Part shown: piece by piece, positions 54,000 through 63,573 of the stretch
How positions within the stretch are numbered: the first letter of the stretch is position 1
Layout: every line of letters starts with the position of its first letter
Assembly (NCBI GenBank): GCA_039819165.1
Contig: JBCBSM010000001.1
Location: 1,612,001 to 1,676,000, forward strand
Reading direction: 5' to 3'
Length of the DNA: 64,000 nt
Origin: Planctomycetota bacterium
GTDB taxonomy: Bacteria; Planctomycetota; Phycisphaerae; Phycisphaerales; UBA1924
The notes under the pieces: model-generated
Database searches by the model: none
What the model was told of the DNA's origin: nothing
What the model saw: the letters and a program-made list of their open reading frames with translations, nothing else
Position numbers and translations under genes: made by a program

Positions 54000-55268
54000 A
54001 TGGACCGGTCGGCACCCGACCGCAGCAGCCCCATGAGCCAGACGGCCCCGGCACGCACGCTCGATGCAGCCCCCGCGGTCGATCGCGGCGACACCTCGCC
54101 CGCGGTCCGCACCTTCGACGGCGTTCTCTGCTTCGGCGGCGTCGACTGGTGGTACCACAACCGGGGCCACTACGACCTGCAGATGATGCGGGAGCTGAGC
54201 GCCTCGATGCCCGTGGTGTACGTCAACTCCATCGGCATGCGGGTGCCCAGGCCGGGCAAGGGCGGCATGTTCGCCAGGCGGGTGGCCCGCAAGCTGAAGA
54301 GCTTCAGCCGCGGGCTGGTCCGCGTCCGCGAGCGGTTCTGGGTGCTCAGCCCGGTGGTCGCGCCCGCGGGCCTCGGGGCGGGAGCGAACGCCGCCGCGCT
54401 GACGCTGCAGGTCCGCCGCGCCGCCCGCCGTGCGGGCATCGAGCGGCCGCTGGTCTGGGTCGCCTGCCCGCCCGCGGAGCCCGTGGTCGATCGGCTCGAG
54501 CCCGCCGGCGTGGTCTACCAGCGGACCGATCGCTTCGAGGAGTTCCGCGGCGTCGACCGGGCCCGCATCGCGGCGTTCGACGTGGCCCTCAAGGACCGCG
54601 CGGACGCCACGCTGTTCTGCTCGTCGTGGCTGATGGAACAGGAACGCGACCAGCCGCGGGCCGCCGTGTTCGTCGATCACGGCGTGGACGCCGATCGCTT
54701 CGAGGACGCCGGCAGCAGCGGCGACGGCCCCGCCGACACCGCCGCGCTGCCCCGGCCGCTGGTGGGCTTCGTGGGCGGCATCGACGCCCACACCTTCGAT
54801 CCCGAGCTGTTCGTCGAAACGGCCCGTGCGCTGCCCGACGCGACGTTCATGCTGGTCGGCGCATGCTCGCTGCCCGAGGGCTGGTGCCCGCTGGACAACG
54901 TCCACCTGCTGGGCCAGCGGCCCTACGACGAGGTCGCCGGCTACATGGCGGCGGCCGACGCGCTCATCATGCCCTGGAACCAGAGCGAGTGGATCCGGGC
55001 GTGCAATCCGGTGAAGCTCAAGGAATACCTCGCCGTCGGCCGCCCGATCGTGAGCACGCCCTTCCCCGAGCTGGCCCGCTACGGGGAGCTGGTCCGGGTG
55101 GCGTCGACGCCCACCGAGTTCGCCGCGCAGATCCGGCGGGCGCTCGACGAGCCGCACGACGCGGCGCCGGGCCGCGACCTGGTGCGGGAACAGACGTGGA
55201 CCGCCAAGGCCGACGCGGTGCTCGACGCCCTGGAGCTCCGCGGCCTGCAGCCGGAGGCGGCGCGATGA
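54000..55268 (+). CDS. glycosyltransferase (GT4-like)
   Basis: A 422-residue GT-B protein. The N-terminal side has FGGVDWWYHNRGHYDLQMMREL and the donor side has PRPLVGFVGGIDAHTFDPELFVE, VHLLGQRPYDEVAGYMAAADALIMPW and CNPVKLKEYLAVGRPIVSTPFPEL, the conserved donor loop. It fits exopolysaccharide glycosyltransferases found beside exosortase genes. ATG 54000 is first; ATG 54033 is possible. The stop overlaps the exosortase start as ATGA. Confidence 0.8.
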   Translation: MDRSAPDRSSPMSQTAPARTLDAAPAVDRGDTSPAVRTFDGVLCFGGVDWWYHNRGHYDLQMMRELSASMPVVYVNSIGMRVPRPGKGGMFARRVARKLKSFSRGLVRVRERFWVLSPVVAPAGLGAGANAAALTLQVRRAARRAGIERPLVWVACPPAEPVVDRLEPAGVVYQRTDRFEEFRGVDRARIAAFDVALKDRADATLFCSSWLMEQERDQPRAAVFVDHGVDADRFEDAGSSGDGPADTAALPRPLVGFVGGIDAHTFDPELFVETARALPDATFMLVGACSLPEGWCPLDNVHLLGQRPYDEVAGYMAAADALIMPWNQSEWIRACNPVKLKEYLAVGRPIVSTPFPELARYGELVRVASTPTEFAAQIRRALDEPHDAAPGRDLVREQTWTAKADAVLDALELRGLQPEAAR

Positions 55269-56188
55269 CCGCCATCGGCACGGCACCCGCCGAGCACGAT
55301 CGTCCAGCGGAACCGCGTCGCGGCCGCACCGTGGCGTGGCTGGCCGCGTTGCTGCCGCTGGCGGTGCTGGCGGCGCTGCCGGCGTGGCACAACATCGCGG
55401 GCCTGGCGACGCGGAGCGCCGAGTACTCGCACATGCTGCTGGTCCCGCCGCTGGCGGTCTTTCTGCTGTGGCAGCGTCGCAGCCGGCTGGCGGCCGCACC
55501 AGTTCGTGCGTCGATGCTCGGCGTCGCGATGGCGGCGCTGGGCGTGGCGATGGACTTCGCGGGCTTCGCGTCGCAGATCGATCTGCTCAGCCACCTGGGC
55601 ATGGTGATGCTGCTGGTGGCCCCCGTGGTCGCGGTGCTGGGCTGGCGATGGCCCCTGGCGGCGCTGCCGGCCTTTGGCGTGCTGCTCTTCCTGATCCCCG
55701 TGCCCGGGCGGCTCCGCCAGCAGATCGCCCTGCCGCTGCAGGACGCCTCGGCCGGCATCACCCGCGTGCTGCTGGACATCTTCGGCGTGCCCGTGACGCA
55801 GGCGGGCAACGTGCTCCAGATCAACGGCGTGGACGTCGCCGTCGCCGAGGCGTGCAACGGCATGCGGATGGTGCTGGCGCTGGCGCTGGTGGCCTACGCC
55901 TTCGTCTTCACCGTCAACCTCAGGCCCTGGGCCAAGATCGCCGTGCTGGCCGCCAGCCCGCTCATCGCGGTGGTCGTCAACGTCGTCCGCCTCGTGCCCA
56001 CGACGCTGTTCTACGGCTATGCGGACCGCGACGTCGCCGACGCCGCCCACGACATCAGCGGCTGGCTGGTGCTGGGCGTGGCGCTGGGCATCCTGTGGAC
56101 GCTGCTCGCGTTGGCCCGGTGGCTCGAGCTGCCCATCGAGAATCGCGCATCGCATTCCACCGAACCTCGGAGCCCCGCCACGCGATAG
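55265..56188 (+). CDS. exosortase
   Basis: A 307-residue membrane transpeptidase that recognises short C-terminal sorting tags and anchors or releases the tagged proteins. About eight helices are visible. The catalytic residues are Cys197 (AEACNGMRM), Arg242 (VVRLVP) and His262 (AHDISGW). EACNGMR with VPTTLFYGY is a clear exosortase signature. It is followed by an EpsI-like gene, as in the XrtA-type systems. ATG 55265 overlaps the preceding GT stop. Confidence 0.9.
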   Translation: MTAIGTAPAEHDRPAEPRRGRTVAWLAALLPLAVLAALPAWHNIAGLATRSAEYSHMLLVPPLAVFLLWQRRSRLAAAPVRASMLGVAMAALGVAMDFAGFASQIDLLSHLGMVMLLVAPVVAVLGWRWPLAALPAFGVLLFLIPVPGRLRQQIALPLQDASAGITRVLLDIFGVPVTQAGNVLQINGVDVAVAEACNGMRMVLALALVAYAFVFTVNLRPWAKIAVLAASPLIAVVVNVVRLVPTTLFYGYADRDVADAAHDISGWLVLGVALGILWTLLALARWLELPIENRASHSTEPRSPATR

Positions 56189-56198
56189 GCACAGCACC

Positions 56199-56915
56199 AT
56201 GCCGCGATCCGCCGCCCTCCATCTCGCCCCGCTGCTCACCGCCCTCGTGCTGGCGGGGATGGCCGCGTATTCGCTGGCGTCGATCGATGCGGGCGGCAGC
56301 TCGGAGGCCTACTTCGCCCGCGTGCGGACCGCCATCGACGATCTGCCGACCCGCATCGGGGGGTACATCGGCGAGGATCGACCCGCGCTGCCGGCGGCCG
56401 TCGAGATGCTCCGCCCCAACCGGCTGCTGCAGCGCGAGTACGTCGACCCGCTCTCGGGGCGGTCCTTCTCCGTGCTGATCGTCCACTGCGGCGACGTCCG
56501 CGACATGATGGGCCACTACCCCCCCATCTGCTACCCCAGCAACGGCTGGTCGGTGGACGAGGCGGAGGTCGGGGGCATCGCCCGCCCGGGCAACGCGGGT
56601 CCGATACCGGTGACCACCTACCGCGTCAGCCGGGATGCCGGCCGCGGCGGCACCCGGGCGGCGAAGACGGTCACCAACACCTTCGTGGTGCCCCGCCGCG
56701 ACGATCCGCTGGGCCCCGACGACGCCACGCTCGATCGCGTCACGCGGACGCGGTGGAGTTCGGGGCTCGGGGCGGCCCAGATCCAGGTGATCACCGATGC
56801 AACGATGACCGAGGAAGAACGCGGGGAGATCGAGCGGCTGGTCGCCGCCGAGCTTGGTGGGGTGATCGCGGCGATCGCCTCGGTGGATCGCTCCGCGGGA
56901 GGGCGAGATCGGTGA
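56199..56915 (+). CDS. exosortase-associated EpsI-like protein (DUF3485)
   Basis: A 238-residue exported or membrane-anchored protein. One N-terminal helix (LHLAPLLTALVLAGMAAYSLA) is followed by a globular domain with the DUF3485 core: MMGHYPPICYPSNGWSV (103-119), preceded by a second Cys at 97. EpsI is often fused to or beside exosortases and is thought to process or help the sorting step. ATG 56199 is 10 bases after the exosortase stop; it overlaps the next gene as GTGA. Confidence 0.85.
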   Translation: MPRSAALHLAPLLTALVLAGMAAYSLASIDAGGSSEAYFARVRTAIDDLPTRIGGYIGEDRPALPAAVEMLRPNRLLQREYVDPLSGRSFSVLIVHCGDVRDMMGHYPPICYPSNGWSVDEAEVGGIARPGNAGPIPVTTYRVSRDAGRGGTRAAKTVTNTFVVPRRDDPLGPDDATLDRVTRTRWSSGLGAAQIQVITDATMTEEERGEIERLVAAELGGVIAAIASVDRSAGGRDR

Positions 56916-59122
56916 GCCGGGATCGCGCCAGCCTGGACGTGTGGGACGACGACGACGCGTCGCCGGGTGGCTCGCATGCGCCCAACCCGCTGCTGCTGGT
57001 GCACCGGGCGCTCCGGGGCCGCTACGTGCTCGCGGGCGTCATCGGGCTGTGCCTGGCGGTCCCGGGCGCGCTCGCCGGGTACCGGGCGAAGGCGCCGGTC
57101 TACACGAGCACCGGGGTGGTTACCATCGACCCCAACCAGCCGGTGATCGTCAGCGCCAGCGAGGAGAACTCGACGATCCCCGCGTTCGACTCCTTCCTGA
57201 ACTCGCAGTCCCGCATCATCCAGAGCCCGCGGATCCTGCAGAACGCCGCCGACGAGCTGGCCACGCAGGGCAAGTGGCCCGCGGGGCTGGAGGGCCGCGG
57301 CGCGCTGCAGTCGGCTCTGCAGGTGTCGGTGCCCCGCGGCAGCCGCGACATCGTGGTCAGCATCACCGACACGAATCCCACGCGGGCCCGCAACGCCGCC
57401 CAGGCGGTGCTGGCGACCTACATGGACATCGTGGTCAGCCAGCTGAACTCCGAAACCGAGCGGACCAACGCCTTCCGCGAGGAGCTGATGGCCGGCTACG
57501 AGGCCCAGCGCAACCGGCTGCTCGGCGAGGCGCAGCAGGCGATCGCCGAACGGGGCATCGCGGATCTCGACCAGCGGCGACGCTTCGTCCAGGAGCAGAT
57601 CGAGAATCTCGACCGCGAGATCCAGGCGTTGCAGACCCAGCTTCCGCCCGAGGCCGCCGAGGGCGACGCCGCGGTGGACGACGGCCAGATCGATGATCCA
57701 TCGGAGGACGTCGAGGCCGGCTCCGGGGTCACACCCGGCGACCAGCCGGTCGATTCGTCAATCCCGCAGCTCACCGTCGAGGACTACGCCCGCATCGACT
57801 CCCAACTCGCCGAATTGCTCGCCGAGCGGCGCAGCTCCGAGCGGCAGATCGAGCTGCTCTCCTCCCGCGTGGGGCCTTCGCACCGCGACCTGCTGATGGC
57901 CCGCGACGAATTCGATGCCGTCCAGGACCGCATCGACGCCCGCATCGAGATGCTGGGCGAGATCGGAATCGATCTGGCGACGGGCGTCGCGGGCGGTGGT
58001 GCGACGCTCGATCCCACCGAGCGACTCGCCGCCCTGCAGCAACAGCGCAACGCGCAGAGGGAGTCGGCCCGCGATCTCGGAACGCTCGCAATCAACGTCG
58101 AGAAGCTCCGCCAGCAGGCCGCCTTCGCCGACCAGCAGTACAACTCCGCCAAGGCGCTCGCCGAGACGGCCCGCATCCGGCAGGATGCCCGCATCCCGGG
58201 CCGCATCTTCATTTCGCAAGACGCCGCCCAGCCGCTGGGGCCCTCGAGGGACCGCCGCAAGCCGCTGGCGGCCCTGGGCGCCGCCGGCGGCATAGGGCTC
58301 TCGTTTGCGGCCTTCGCGGGCCTGGGCTTCCTGCGCCCCCGCTACCGCTATGTGGCCGACCTCGAGGACGAATCCCGCGCGCCGCCCGTGCTGGGCCTGG
58401 TGCCCATGGTCGAGGACGGCCGCATCGACCACGACGAGGCCGCACAGGCCGGCGTGCACCAGATCCGCAGCCTGCTGGAGTCCGACGACGCCGGGCCCCG
58501 CGGCCGGGTGGTGGTCATCACCAGCGCCACGGCCGCGGAGGGCAAGAGCACCCTGGCGGCCGCGATCGCGTCGTCGATGTCCCGCGCCGGCCGCCGGACG
58601 CTGCTGCTCGACGCCGACCTCGTGGGCCGAGGGCTCACGTCCAGGCTCGATGCCTCGGGCCTCGCGGGCCTGAGCGATCGGGTTTCCAACCCGAACGCCA
58701 ATGGCGAGGTGCACGAGGTGCAGGGCCGCGAGAACCTCTTCCTCATGCCCGCGGGCTGCGTCGACGGATTCTGCGCCGAGCGGCTGTCGGGCAAGATCAT
58801 GCAGGGCATCATCGAATCGCTCCGCGGACAATTCGAGACCATCGTGGTGGATACCGGGCCGATACTCGGCAGCCTCGAGGCCAACGCCGTGGTGCCCACG
58901 TGCGACCAGGTGGTGCTCGTGATCAGCCGGGGCCAGGACATCCGCCTGGTCAAGGCGGCGATCGATCGGCTCCGCCGCTTCGGCGCGAAGCACGTCGGCC
59001 TGGTATTCAATCGCGCGGCCCGGGTAGACATCGAGCGCAGCACGAGCGTCGCCTCGCTCAGCATCCGCTCGCGGATGGCGTCGCGGCAGGCGCAGGCGCC
59101 CTCGCTCTCCGCGGGGGCCTAA
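56912..59122 (+). CDS. Wzc-like chain-length/export protein with tyrosine-kinase-type ATPase domain
   Basis: A 736-residue protein. Membrane helices at about 39-57 and 451-470 flank a large coiled-coil periplasmic part (Wzz domain). The C-terminal cytoplasmic ATPase has Walker A SATAAEGKST (about 536-545), A' LLLDADLVGRG and B ETIVVDTGPILG near 648. The C-terminus ends in Ala/Ser without the Tyr cluster normally phosphorylated in Wzc, so autokinase regulation through a tail is unlikely. It controls polymer length and export. GTG 56912 overlaps EpsI. Confidence 0.85.
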   Translation: MSRDRASLDVWDDDDASPGGSHAPNPLLLVHRALRGRYVLAGVIGLCLAVPGALAGYRAKAPVYTSTGVVTIDPNQPVIVSASEENSTIPAFDSFLNSQSRIIQSPRILQNAADELATQGKWPAGLEGRGALQSALQVSVPRGSRDIVVSITDTNPTRARNAAQAVLATYMDIVVSQLNSETERTNAFREELMAGYEAQRNRLLGEAQQAIAERGIADLDQRRRFVQEQIENLDREIQALQTQLPPEAAEGDAAVDDGQIDDPSEDVEAGSGVTPGDQPVDSSIPQLTVEDYARIDSQLAELLAERRSSERQIELLSSRVGPSHRDLLMARDEFDAVQDRIDARIEMLGEIGIDLATGVAGGGATLDPTERLAALQQQRNAQRESARDLGTLAINVEKLRQQAAFADQQYNSAKALAETARIRQDARIPGRIFISQDAAQPLGPSRDRRKPLAALGAAGGIGLSFAAFAGLGFLRPRYRYVADLEDESRAPPVLGLVPMVEDGRIDHDEAAQAGVHQIRSLLESDDAGPRGRVVVITSATAAEGKSTLAAAIASSMSRAGRRTLLLDADLVGRGLTSRLDASGLAGLSDRVSNPNANGEVHEVQGRENLFLMPAGCVDGFCAERLSGKIMQGIIESLRGQFETIVVDTGPILGSLEANAVVPTCDQVVLVISRGQDIRLVKAAIDRLRRFGAKHVGLVFNRAARVDIERSTSVASLSIRSRMASRQAQAPSLSAGA

Positions 59123-59182
59123 CGCCGGGCGCGCGAGAATCGCCCGCAAAGAGACCGCCAGCAGCCACGGAGGTGCCCGGAC

Positions 59183-62100
59183 ATGCACAGGCGAACCAGG
59201 CGTCGGCTCATCGTCTTGGCCGTCATCGCCGCCGCGGGCGGCGCCGTGGGGGCCGGCGGCTACGTCGCGCTCAACATGCAGCGGGCCCGCATCGCCGAGC
59301 GATCGCTCGCCGACGGCATGGCGGCCTACCGGGACAAGGACTACACCAACGCCGTCCGCCAGCTGGGCACCCACTACCGCTACGACAAGCAGAACGTCGA
59401 GGCATTGCTGGCCTTCGCCGACGCCCGCCGCCGCGTGCCCGCCCCGAACGGCGCCCACCTGACGACGGCCGTCGCCATCGCCCAGCGGGCGCTGGTGCTC
59501 GACCCCGGCAACGCCGAGGCGCGGCGGACGCTGCTCGAGCTCTACGCCGAGATGGGCTTCAACAGCGAGTTGGTCGAGGTCGCCGGCGAGATGCTCGCAG
59601 AAGATCCGGCGGATGAGCAGGCCGCCCGGCTGCGGATCGCCGCGCTGCTATCCATGGGCCGCGACGCGCCCGCCCTCGATGCCGCCCGCCAGCTCCGCGA
59701 CGCCCGGGGCGGCGACATCGATGGGCACGAGAGCGTCATCATCGTCATGAACCAGACCGGCGCCTCCACCGGCGAGCTGCGCACCTACCTCCAGCAAGAG
59801 GTCGCCCCCGAGCACGCCGGCACCGCGGGCTTCGCGGTGCTCGCCGCGGGCATCGAGAGCGACGGTGGTTCGCCGGGCAATGCCGGAGCCATCCTGCGGG
59901 AAGCCGCCGAGAGCCAACCCGAGTCGGGCGCCGCGGCCGCCACGCTGCTCGACGCCATCGAGCACATCGCCGCCATCCGCCGTGACTTCGAGCTGTACCA
60001 GTTCTCGGAGGAGCGGCTGTCGGCCTGGCTCGAGGATCCCGAGCTCGCGGGGGGGCTCTACGAGACGGCCGCGGGCCGTGCGTGGCGGCGGGGCGACGCC
60101 AGCGCCGCCCACGAGCTGGTGATGGTGGCGCAGGCCAACGGCAACCCAACACCCGGCGTGCTGGGCTGGGGCGCGCTGGCGGCGATCGACCTGCAGCTGG
60201 ATGCCTCCGCCGTGCGCGAGCTTCTGGGCAACGCCGACACGCCGGAGGCCGCCTACTGGCGGCGGCTCGTCGATGCCTATGCCCTCGCGACCGACGGCCC
60301 CGAAGCCCGGAGCCTGCTGCCCGAGGGGGCCGAGCTGGTCAACGCCCGCGGCTCCGGTTCGGCGGCGATGTTCCACATCGCGCAGCTCGACGCCGCCGCG
60401 GGCCGCATGGCCCGGGCGATCGCACGGCTCGAGGTGCTCCAGACCCAGCCGGGCTGGCGACGGGCGCGTCTCGTGCTGGCACGGGCCTACCTCGCCCAGC
60501 AGCAGCCCGGCCGCGCACTGTCGCTCTTCTCGCTGGACCCCGAACTCCTCGGGCTGGCGGGGGCCGACGCGATCTTCGGCGATGCTCTCGCGAGCGCGGT
60601 CGAGGCCTCGCCCGACCCGTCGCAGTTCGACCCCTCGCTGCTCGAGCAGGAGCTGCAGCAGGCGCCCGACAGCGCCGTCGTGCTGGCGGCCTCCGCCCGC
60701 GTCGCCCTGGCCCAGGGCGAGATCGCGCGCGGCACCGATCTGATCGCCCGATTGCTCGAGGCCGACCCCCGCGGCGCGGCCGTGTCCATCGTCCGCCTCG
60801 CGCAGCCGCTGCGGACCATCGACGGGTCGCTGGCCGACCGGCTCATCGAGCACGTGGCCGGCAACGCCGACTCCCCGCAGGACGTGCAGGCGGCGGCCTT
60901 CGACTACGTGCTCCGAGGCCGGGCCGCCGACGCCCGCGCACTCATCGATCGCGTGGCCGCCCTGGGGCTCGAGGCCGACCCCATCGAGTGGGCGCTGGTG
61001 CGCCTCCGCATCGCGGATCTCGCGGGCACGCCCGAGGACCTGGCCCGCATTGCGGCGCTCTCCGAGCGGCACGCCGGCAGCCCCCGGGTCCAGCTCGCGG
61101 TGCTGGAGGGCGCCAACACCTGGACCGACCCGGCGCTGATCGCCGAGGCGATCCGGCGGCTCGAGGACGCGGACGGGCCGGCGCAGACCGAGGCGCTCGT
61201 GTTCAGCGCAAGGCTGCAGCTCGACCAGGACGACTCGCCCGAGGCCGCCGAAGCGGTCGCCGGTCTGCTCGCCCCGTACACGGGCACCCCAGCCGGCAAG
61301 CGGGACACCAACGCGATGCTCCTGGCCGCCGAGGCCTTCGAGCGGATGGGCGAGCCCGCCCGCGCCGTGGAAGCGCTGGCCTTCGCGGCCGATGGCGACG
61401 ATCCCGCCCGGGCGCTGCCCGTGCTGATCGAGCGGCTGCAGGCGCGGGGCGCGCGCGAGGAAGCCGGACGCCGGCTGCAGCAGTTCCTGGCCCTCGGAGC
61501 GCTCGCCGAGCCCTCGCGGCGGGCGCTCATCGGCCTGCTGGGCCGCCAGGGCATGGTCGACGAGGCCCGGGCGCTCGCGGCCGAGCTGGCGAGCAGCGGA
61601 CAGACCCGCGACATCCTCGCGGCGGGGATCGTGACGCGGCCGGCGTCGGGCGGCGCGCCGCTCTCGGGCGCCGAGGAGGCCGCCGTCGCCGCCGCCGCCA
61701 CGCCCGGCGAGACGCTGCTGGCGGCGCGGCTGCTGGCGCGCGTCGAACGCCAGGAGGACTGCCTGCGGCTTGTGGCAACGCTGCCCGAACAGTCCGAGGC
61801 CGGCCAGCGGGCCTTGATCGCCGCCGACTTCCTCGAACGATTCGGCCGCACCGACGAGGCGATCCAGACCCTCGTGGCGCACGCCCGCAGCGATGGCGGC
61901 GTCGAGGCCTGGGTGCGGGCGGGCCTCCTCCTGGTGGGCAACGGCCGGCAGGACGAGGCTCGCACGATGCTGTCCGAGGCCCGCACGGCGCTGCCCGACG
62001 AGGCCTCGATCGGCGAACTGCTCGCCGCGCTCGAACCGGCGACCACGCCGACGCGGCGGCTCTCGCTCTTCACCGCCGCCGCCGGCCGACAGGACGCCGC

Positions 62101-63373
62101 CGCCCGGGGCATCGGCGAGCTGGGCGCCATCTGCGAGCGCTACAACGCCAACGAAATCGACCTGGCCGGATTCGCCGACGCCCTCGCGTCCCTGACGAAT
62201 CGACGCGGGGACGTCTACCTGGCGTGGCGGCTCTTGGTGCAGGCCCGGCTCGAACTCGAGCAATTCCAGGCGGCCGCGGGCGCCGCCCGCCGCGCGGCGG
62301 CGGCGCTGCCCGGCGATCCGAGGCCCGCGGGGCAGGCGGCCCTGCTCTTCTACCAGATCGGCTCCCCGGACGACGCGGTCACGATGGCCCGCCAGTGGAA
62401 GGAGCGGGCCAGCGGCGACGCCGACCAGCTCCAGGCCGACATCATCATCGCGGGAAGCAGGCTCACGGCCGGGCAACCCGCCGAGGCGATCGCCCTGCTC
62501 GGCCCGCGTCGCGCGACGCTCGAAGCCAGGCCCGACGTCTACACGAGGGGCCTGCTCGTGCTCGCCGAGGCGCACGCGTCCGTCGGAGACATCGCCGTCA
62601 CCGACGCCATCATGCGGCCGCTCGCCGAGGGCGAACCGTGGTGGGCCAACCGGCTCGTCTCGATGGCGCCGCTCGCGCTGCCCGCATCGGCCGCCACCCC
62701 GGTCGACGCCGACCGCGCTGGGGTCGCGCTGGGCTGGCTCCGCGACTTCGGCCCGGCCGTGGCCGAGGACGCCGCGGGAGCGCTCGTGCTCGCGTCGGCG
62801 TGGCTGCAATTCGTCGGCCGCGCCGCGGGTGACGAGCCCGAGGACCGGATCGGGTCGCTGCTGTCCGAGGTCCGCGGGACGAGCCGCGAGTCGTGGCAGC
62901 TCAACACGCTGGTTGCCCAGCTGCGAACGGACCAGGGCCGCTACGAAGAAGCCCTGGAGCGATACGAAGCGGCCCTGGGCCTGGCCGACCCGCCACCGCC
63001 CGTGCTGCTCAACAACATCGCCGACCTGCTGAGCGCTCATCTGGGCCAGCACGAGCGGGCCATCGGCTTCGCCCGCCGGGCCGTCGAGGCCATCGGCGAC
63101 CAGTCCGGGCTGCGCCAGCCGCTCTACGACACGCTCGGGGAAGCTTTTTTGCGGAGCGGCCAGGCCGACCGGGCGCTCGAGACCTTCGAGACTGCGCTGG
63201 CCTTCGACTCGGGGGCCCCGGGCCTGCGATTGGGCCGCGCACGAGCGCTCGCCGCCCTGGGTCGAAACGCCGAAGCCGAGGCCGAATTGCGACCGCTCTT
63301 GGGCCGCTCGGACTTGTCCGCGGACGAGCAATCCGCCGCGGGGCGACTCGCCGACGAACTCGGCATGCGCTAG
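59183..63373 (+). CDS. large TPR-repeat protein (exosortase/EPS-system-associated)
   Basis: A 1396-residue protein. One N-terminal membrane helix (residues 8-27, after a basic start) anchors a long tail of TPR-like helical repeats (for example DKDYTNAVRQLGTHYRYDKQNVEALLAFADARRR and DRALETFETALAFDSGAPGL). Exosortase/EPS loci often carry such a giant TPR protein (PrsT-like), usually thought to scaffold polymer export; no enzyme motif is visible. ATG 59183 follows 60 bases after the Wzc stop. Its third-codon bias keeps a very long frame open on the other strand. Confidence 0.75.
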   Translation: MHRRTRRRLIVLAVIAAAGGAVGAGGYVALNMQRARIAERSLADGMAAYRDKDYTNAVRQLGTHYRYDKQNVEALLAFADARRRVPAPNGAHLTTAVAIAQRALVLDPGNAEARRTLLELYAEMGFNSELVEVAGEMLAEDPADEQAARLRIAALLSMGRDAPALDAARQLRDARGGDIDGHESVIIVMNQTGASTGELRTYLQQEVAPEHAGTAGFAVLAAGIESDGGSPGNAGAILREAAESQPESGAAAATLLDAIEHIAAIRRDFELYQFSEERLSAWLEDPELAGGLYETAAGRAWRRGDASAAHELVMVAQANGNPTPGVLGWGALAAIDLQLDASAVRELLGNADTPEAAYWRRLVDAYALATDGPEARSLLPEGAELVNARGSGSAAMFHIAQLDAAAGRMARAIARLEVLQTQPGWRRARLVLARAYLAQQQPGRALSLFSLDPELLGLAGADAIFGDALASAVEASPDPSQFDPSLLEQELQQAPDSAVVLAASARVALAQGEIARGTDLIARLLEADPRGAAVSIVRLAQPLRTIDGSLADRLIEHVAGNADSPQDVQAAAFDYVLRGRAADARALIDRVAALGLEADPIEWALVRLRIADLAGTPEDLARIAALSERHAGSPRVQLAVLEGANTWTDPALIAEAIRRLEDADGPAQTEALVFSARLQLDQDDSPEAAEAVAGLLAPYTGTPAGKRDTNAMLLAAEAFERMGEPARAVEALAFAADGDDPARALPVLIERLQARGAREEAGRRLQQFLALGALAEPSRRALIGLLGRQGMVDEARALAAELASSGQTRDILAAGIVTRPASGGAPLSGAEEAAVAAAATPGETLLAARLLARVERQEDCLRLVATLPEQSEAGQRALIAADFLERFGRTDEAIQTLVAHARSDGGVEAWVRAGLLLVGNGRQDEARTMLSEARTALPDEASIGELLAALEPATTPTRRLSLFTAAAGRQDAAARGIGELGAICERYNANEIDLAGFADALASLTNRRGDVYLAWRLLVQARLELEQFQAAAGAARRAAAALPGDPRPAGQAALLFYQIGSPDDAVTMARQWKERASGDADQLQADIIIAGSRLTAGQPAEAIALLGPRRATLEARPDVYTRGLLVLAEAHASVGDIAVTDAIMRPLAEGEPWWANRLVSMAPLALPASAATPVDADRAGVALGWLRDFGPAVAEDAAGALVLASAWLQFVGRAAGDEPEDRIGSLLSEVRGTSRESWQLNTLVAQLRTDQGRYEEALERYEAALGLADPPPPVLLNNIADLLSAHLGQHERAIGFARRAVEAIGDQSGLRQPLYDTLGEAFLRSGQADRALETFETALAFDSGAPGLRLGRARALAALGRNAEAEAELRPLLGRSDLSADEQSAAGRLADELGMR

Positions 63374-63446
63374 CCGGGCGGCACGCGGGCGGACGGAAAC
63401 GACAGAGCTAATTTCCGATAAAGTCCGCCCCAAGCGTGAGCTGCGC

Positions 63447-63476
63447 TTGCTCTTTCTCGTTCCTGGGTGATAGTAT
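63447..63476 (+). promoter_or_regulatory. probable promoter of the secreted-protein gene
   Basis: TTGCTC (63447-63452) and TAGTAT (63471-63476) are 18 bases apart in a more AT-rich stretch after the TPR gene stop. Transcription would begin around 63483, directly at the first leader hairpin. Confidence 0.4.
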
Positions 63477-63480
63477 TTTG

Positions 63481-63552
63481 GGACTGGTAGGGAAGTTGGG
63501 ACCCGACCAGTCCGAAGGGAACGGAGAACCGACCCCGCCTTCTACCGGGGTC
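63481..63552 (+). promoter_or_regulatory. two leader hairpins upstream of the secreted-protein gene
   Basis: GGACTGGT (63481-63488) pairs with ACCAGTCC (63506-63513) and GACCCCG (63531-63537) with CGGGGTC (63546-63552), each perfectly. They occupy the 5' leader before the GAGGGAG ribosome site at 63559-63565. They may stabilise the mRNA or control its translation. Confidence 0.45.
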
Positions 63553-63573
63553 CGACGAGAGGGAGTCTGAGAA

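Noticed and set aside
59648-63433. A very long open frame on the minus strand opposite the TPR gene (about 1260 codons)
   Set aside because: Third-position GC bias in the real gene keeps the opposite strand free of stops. The product is compositionally odd with no motif, and the plus-strand protein has clear TPR repeats.
63430-63455. Sigma-54 promoter (TGGCAC...TTGCT) near CTTGCTC before the last gene
   Set aside because: TTGC is present but there is no GG at the required distance upstream, so a sigma-70-like pair is preferred.
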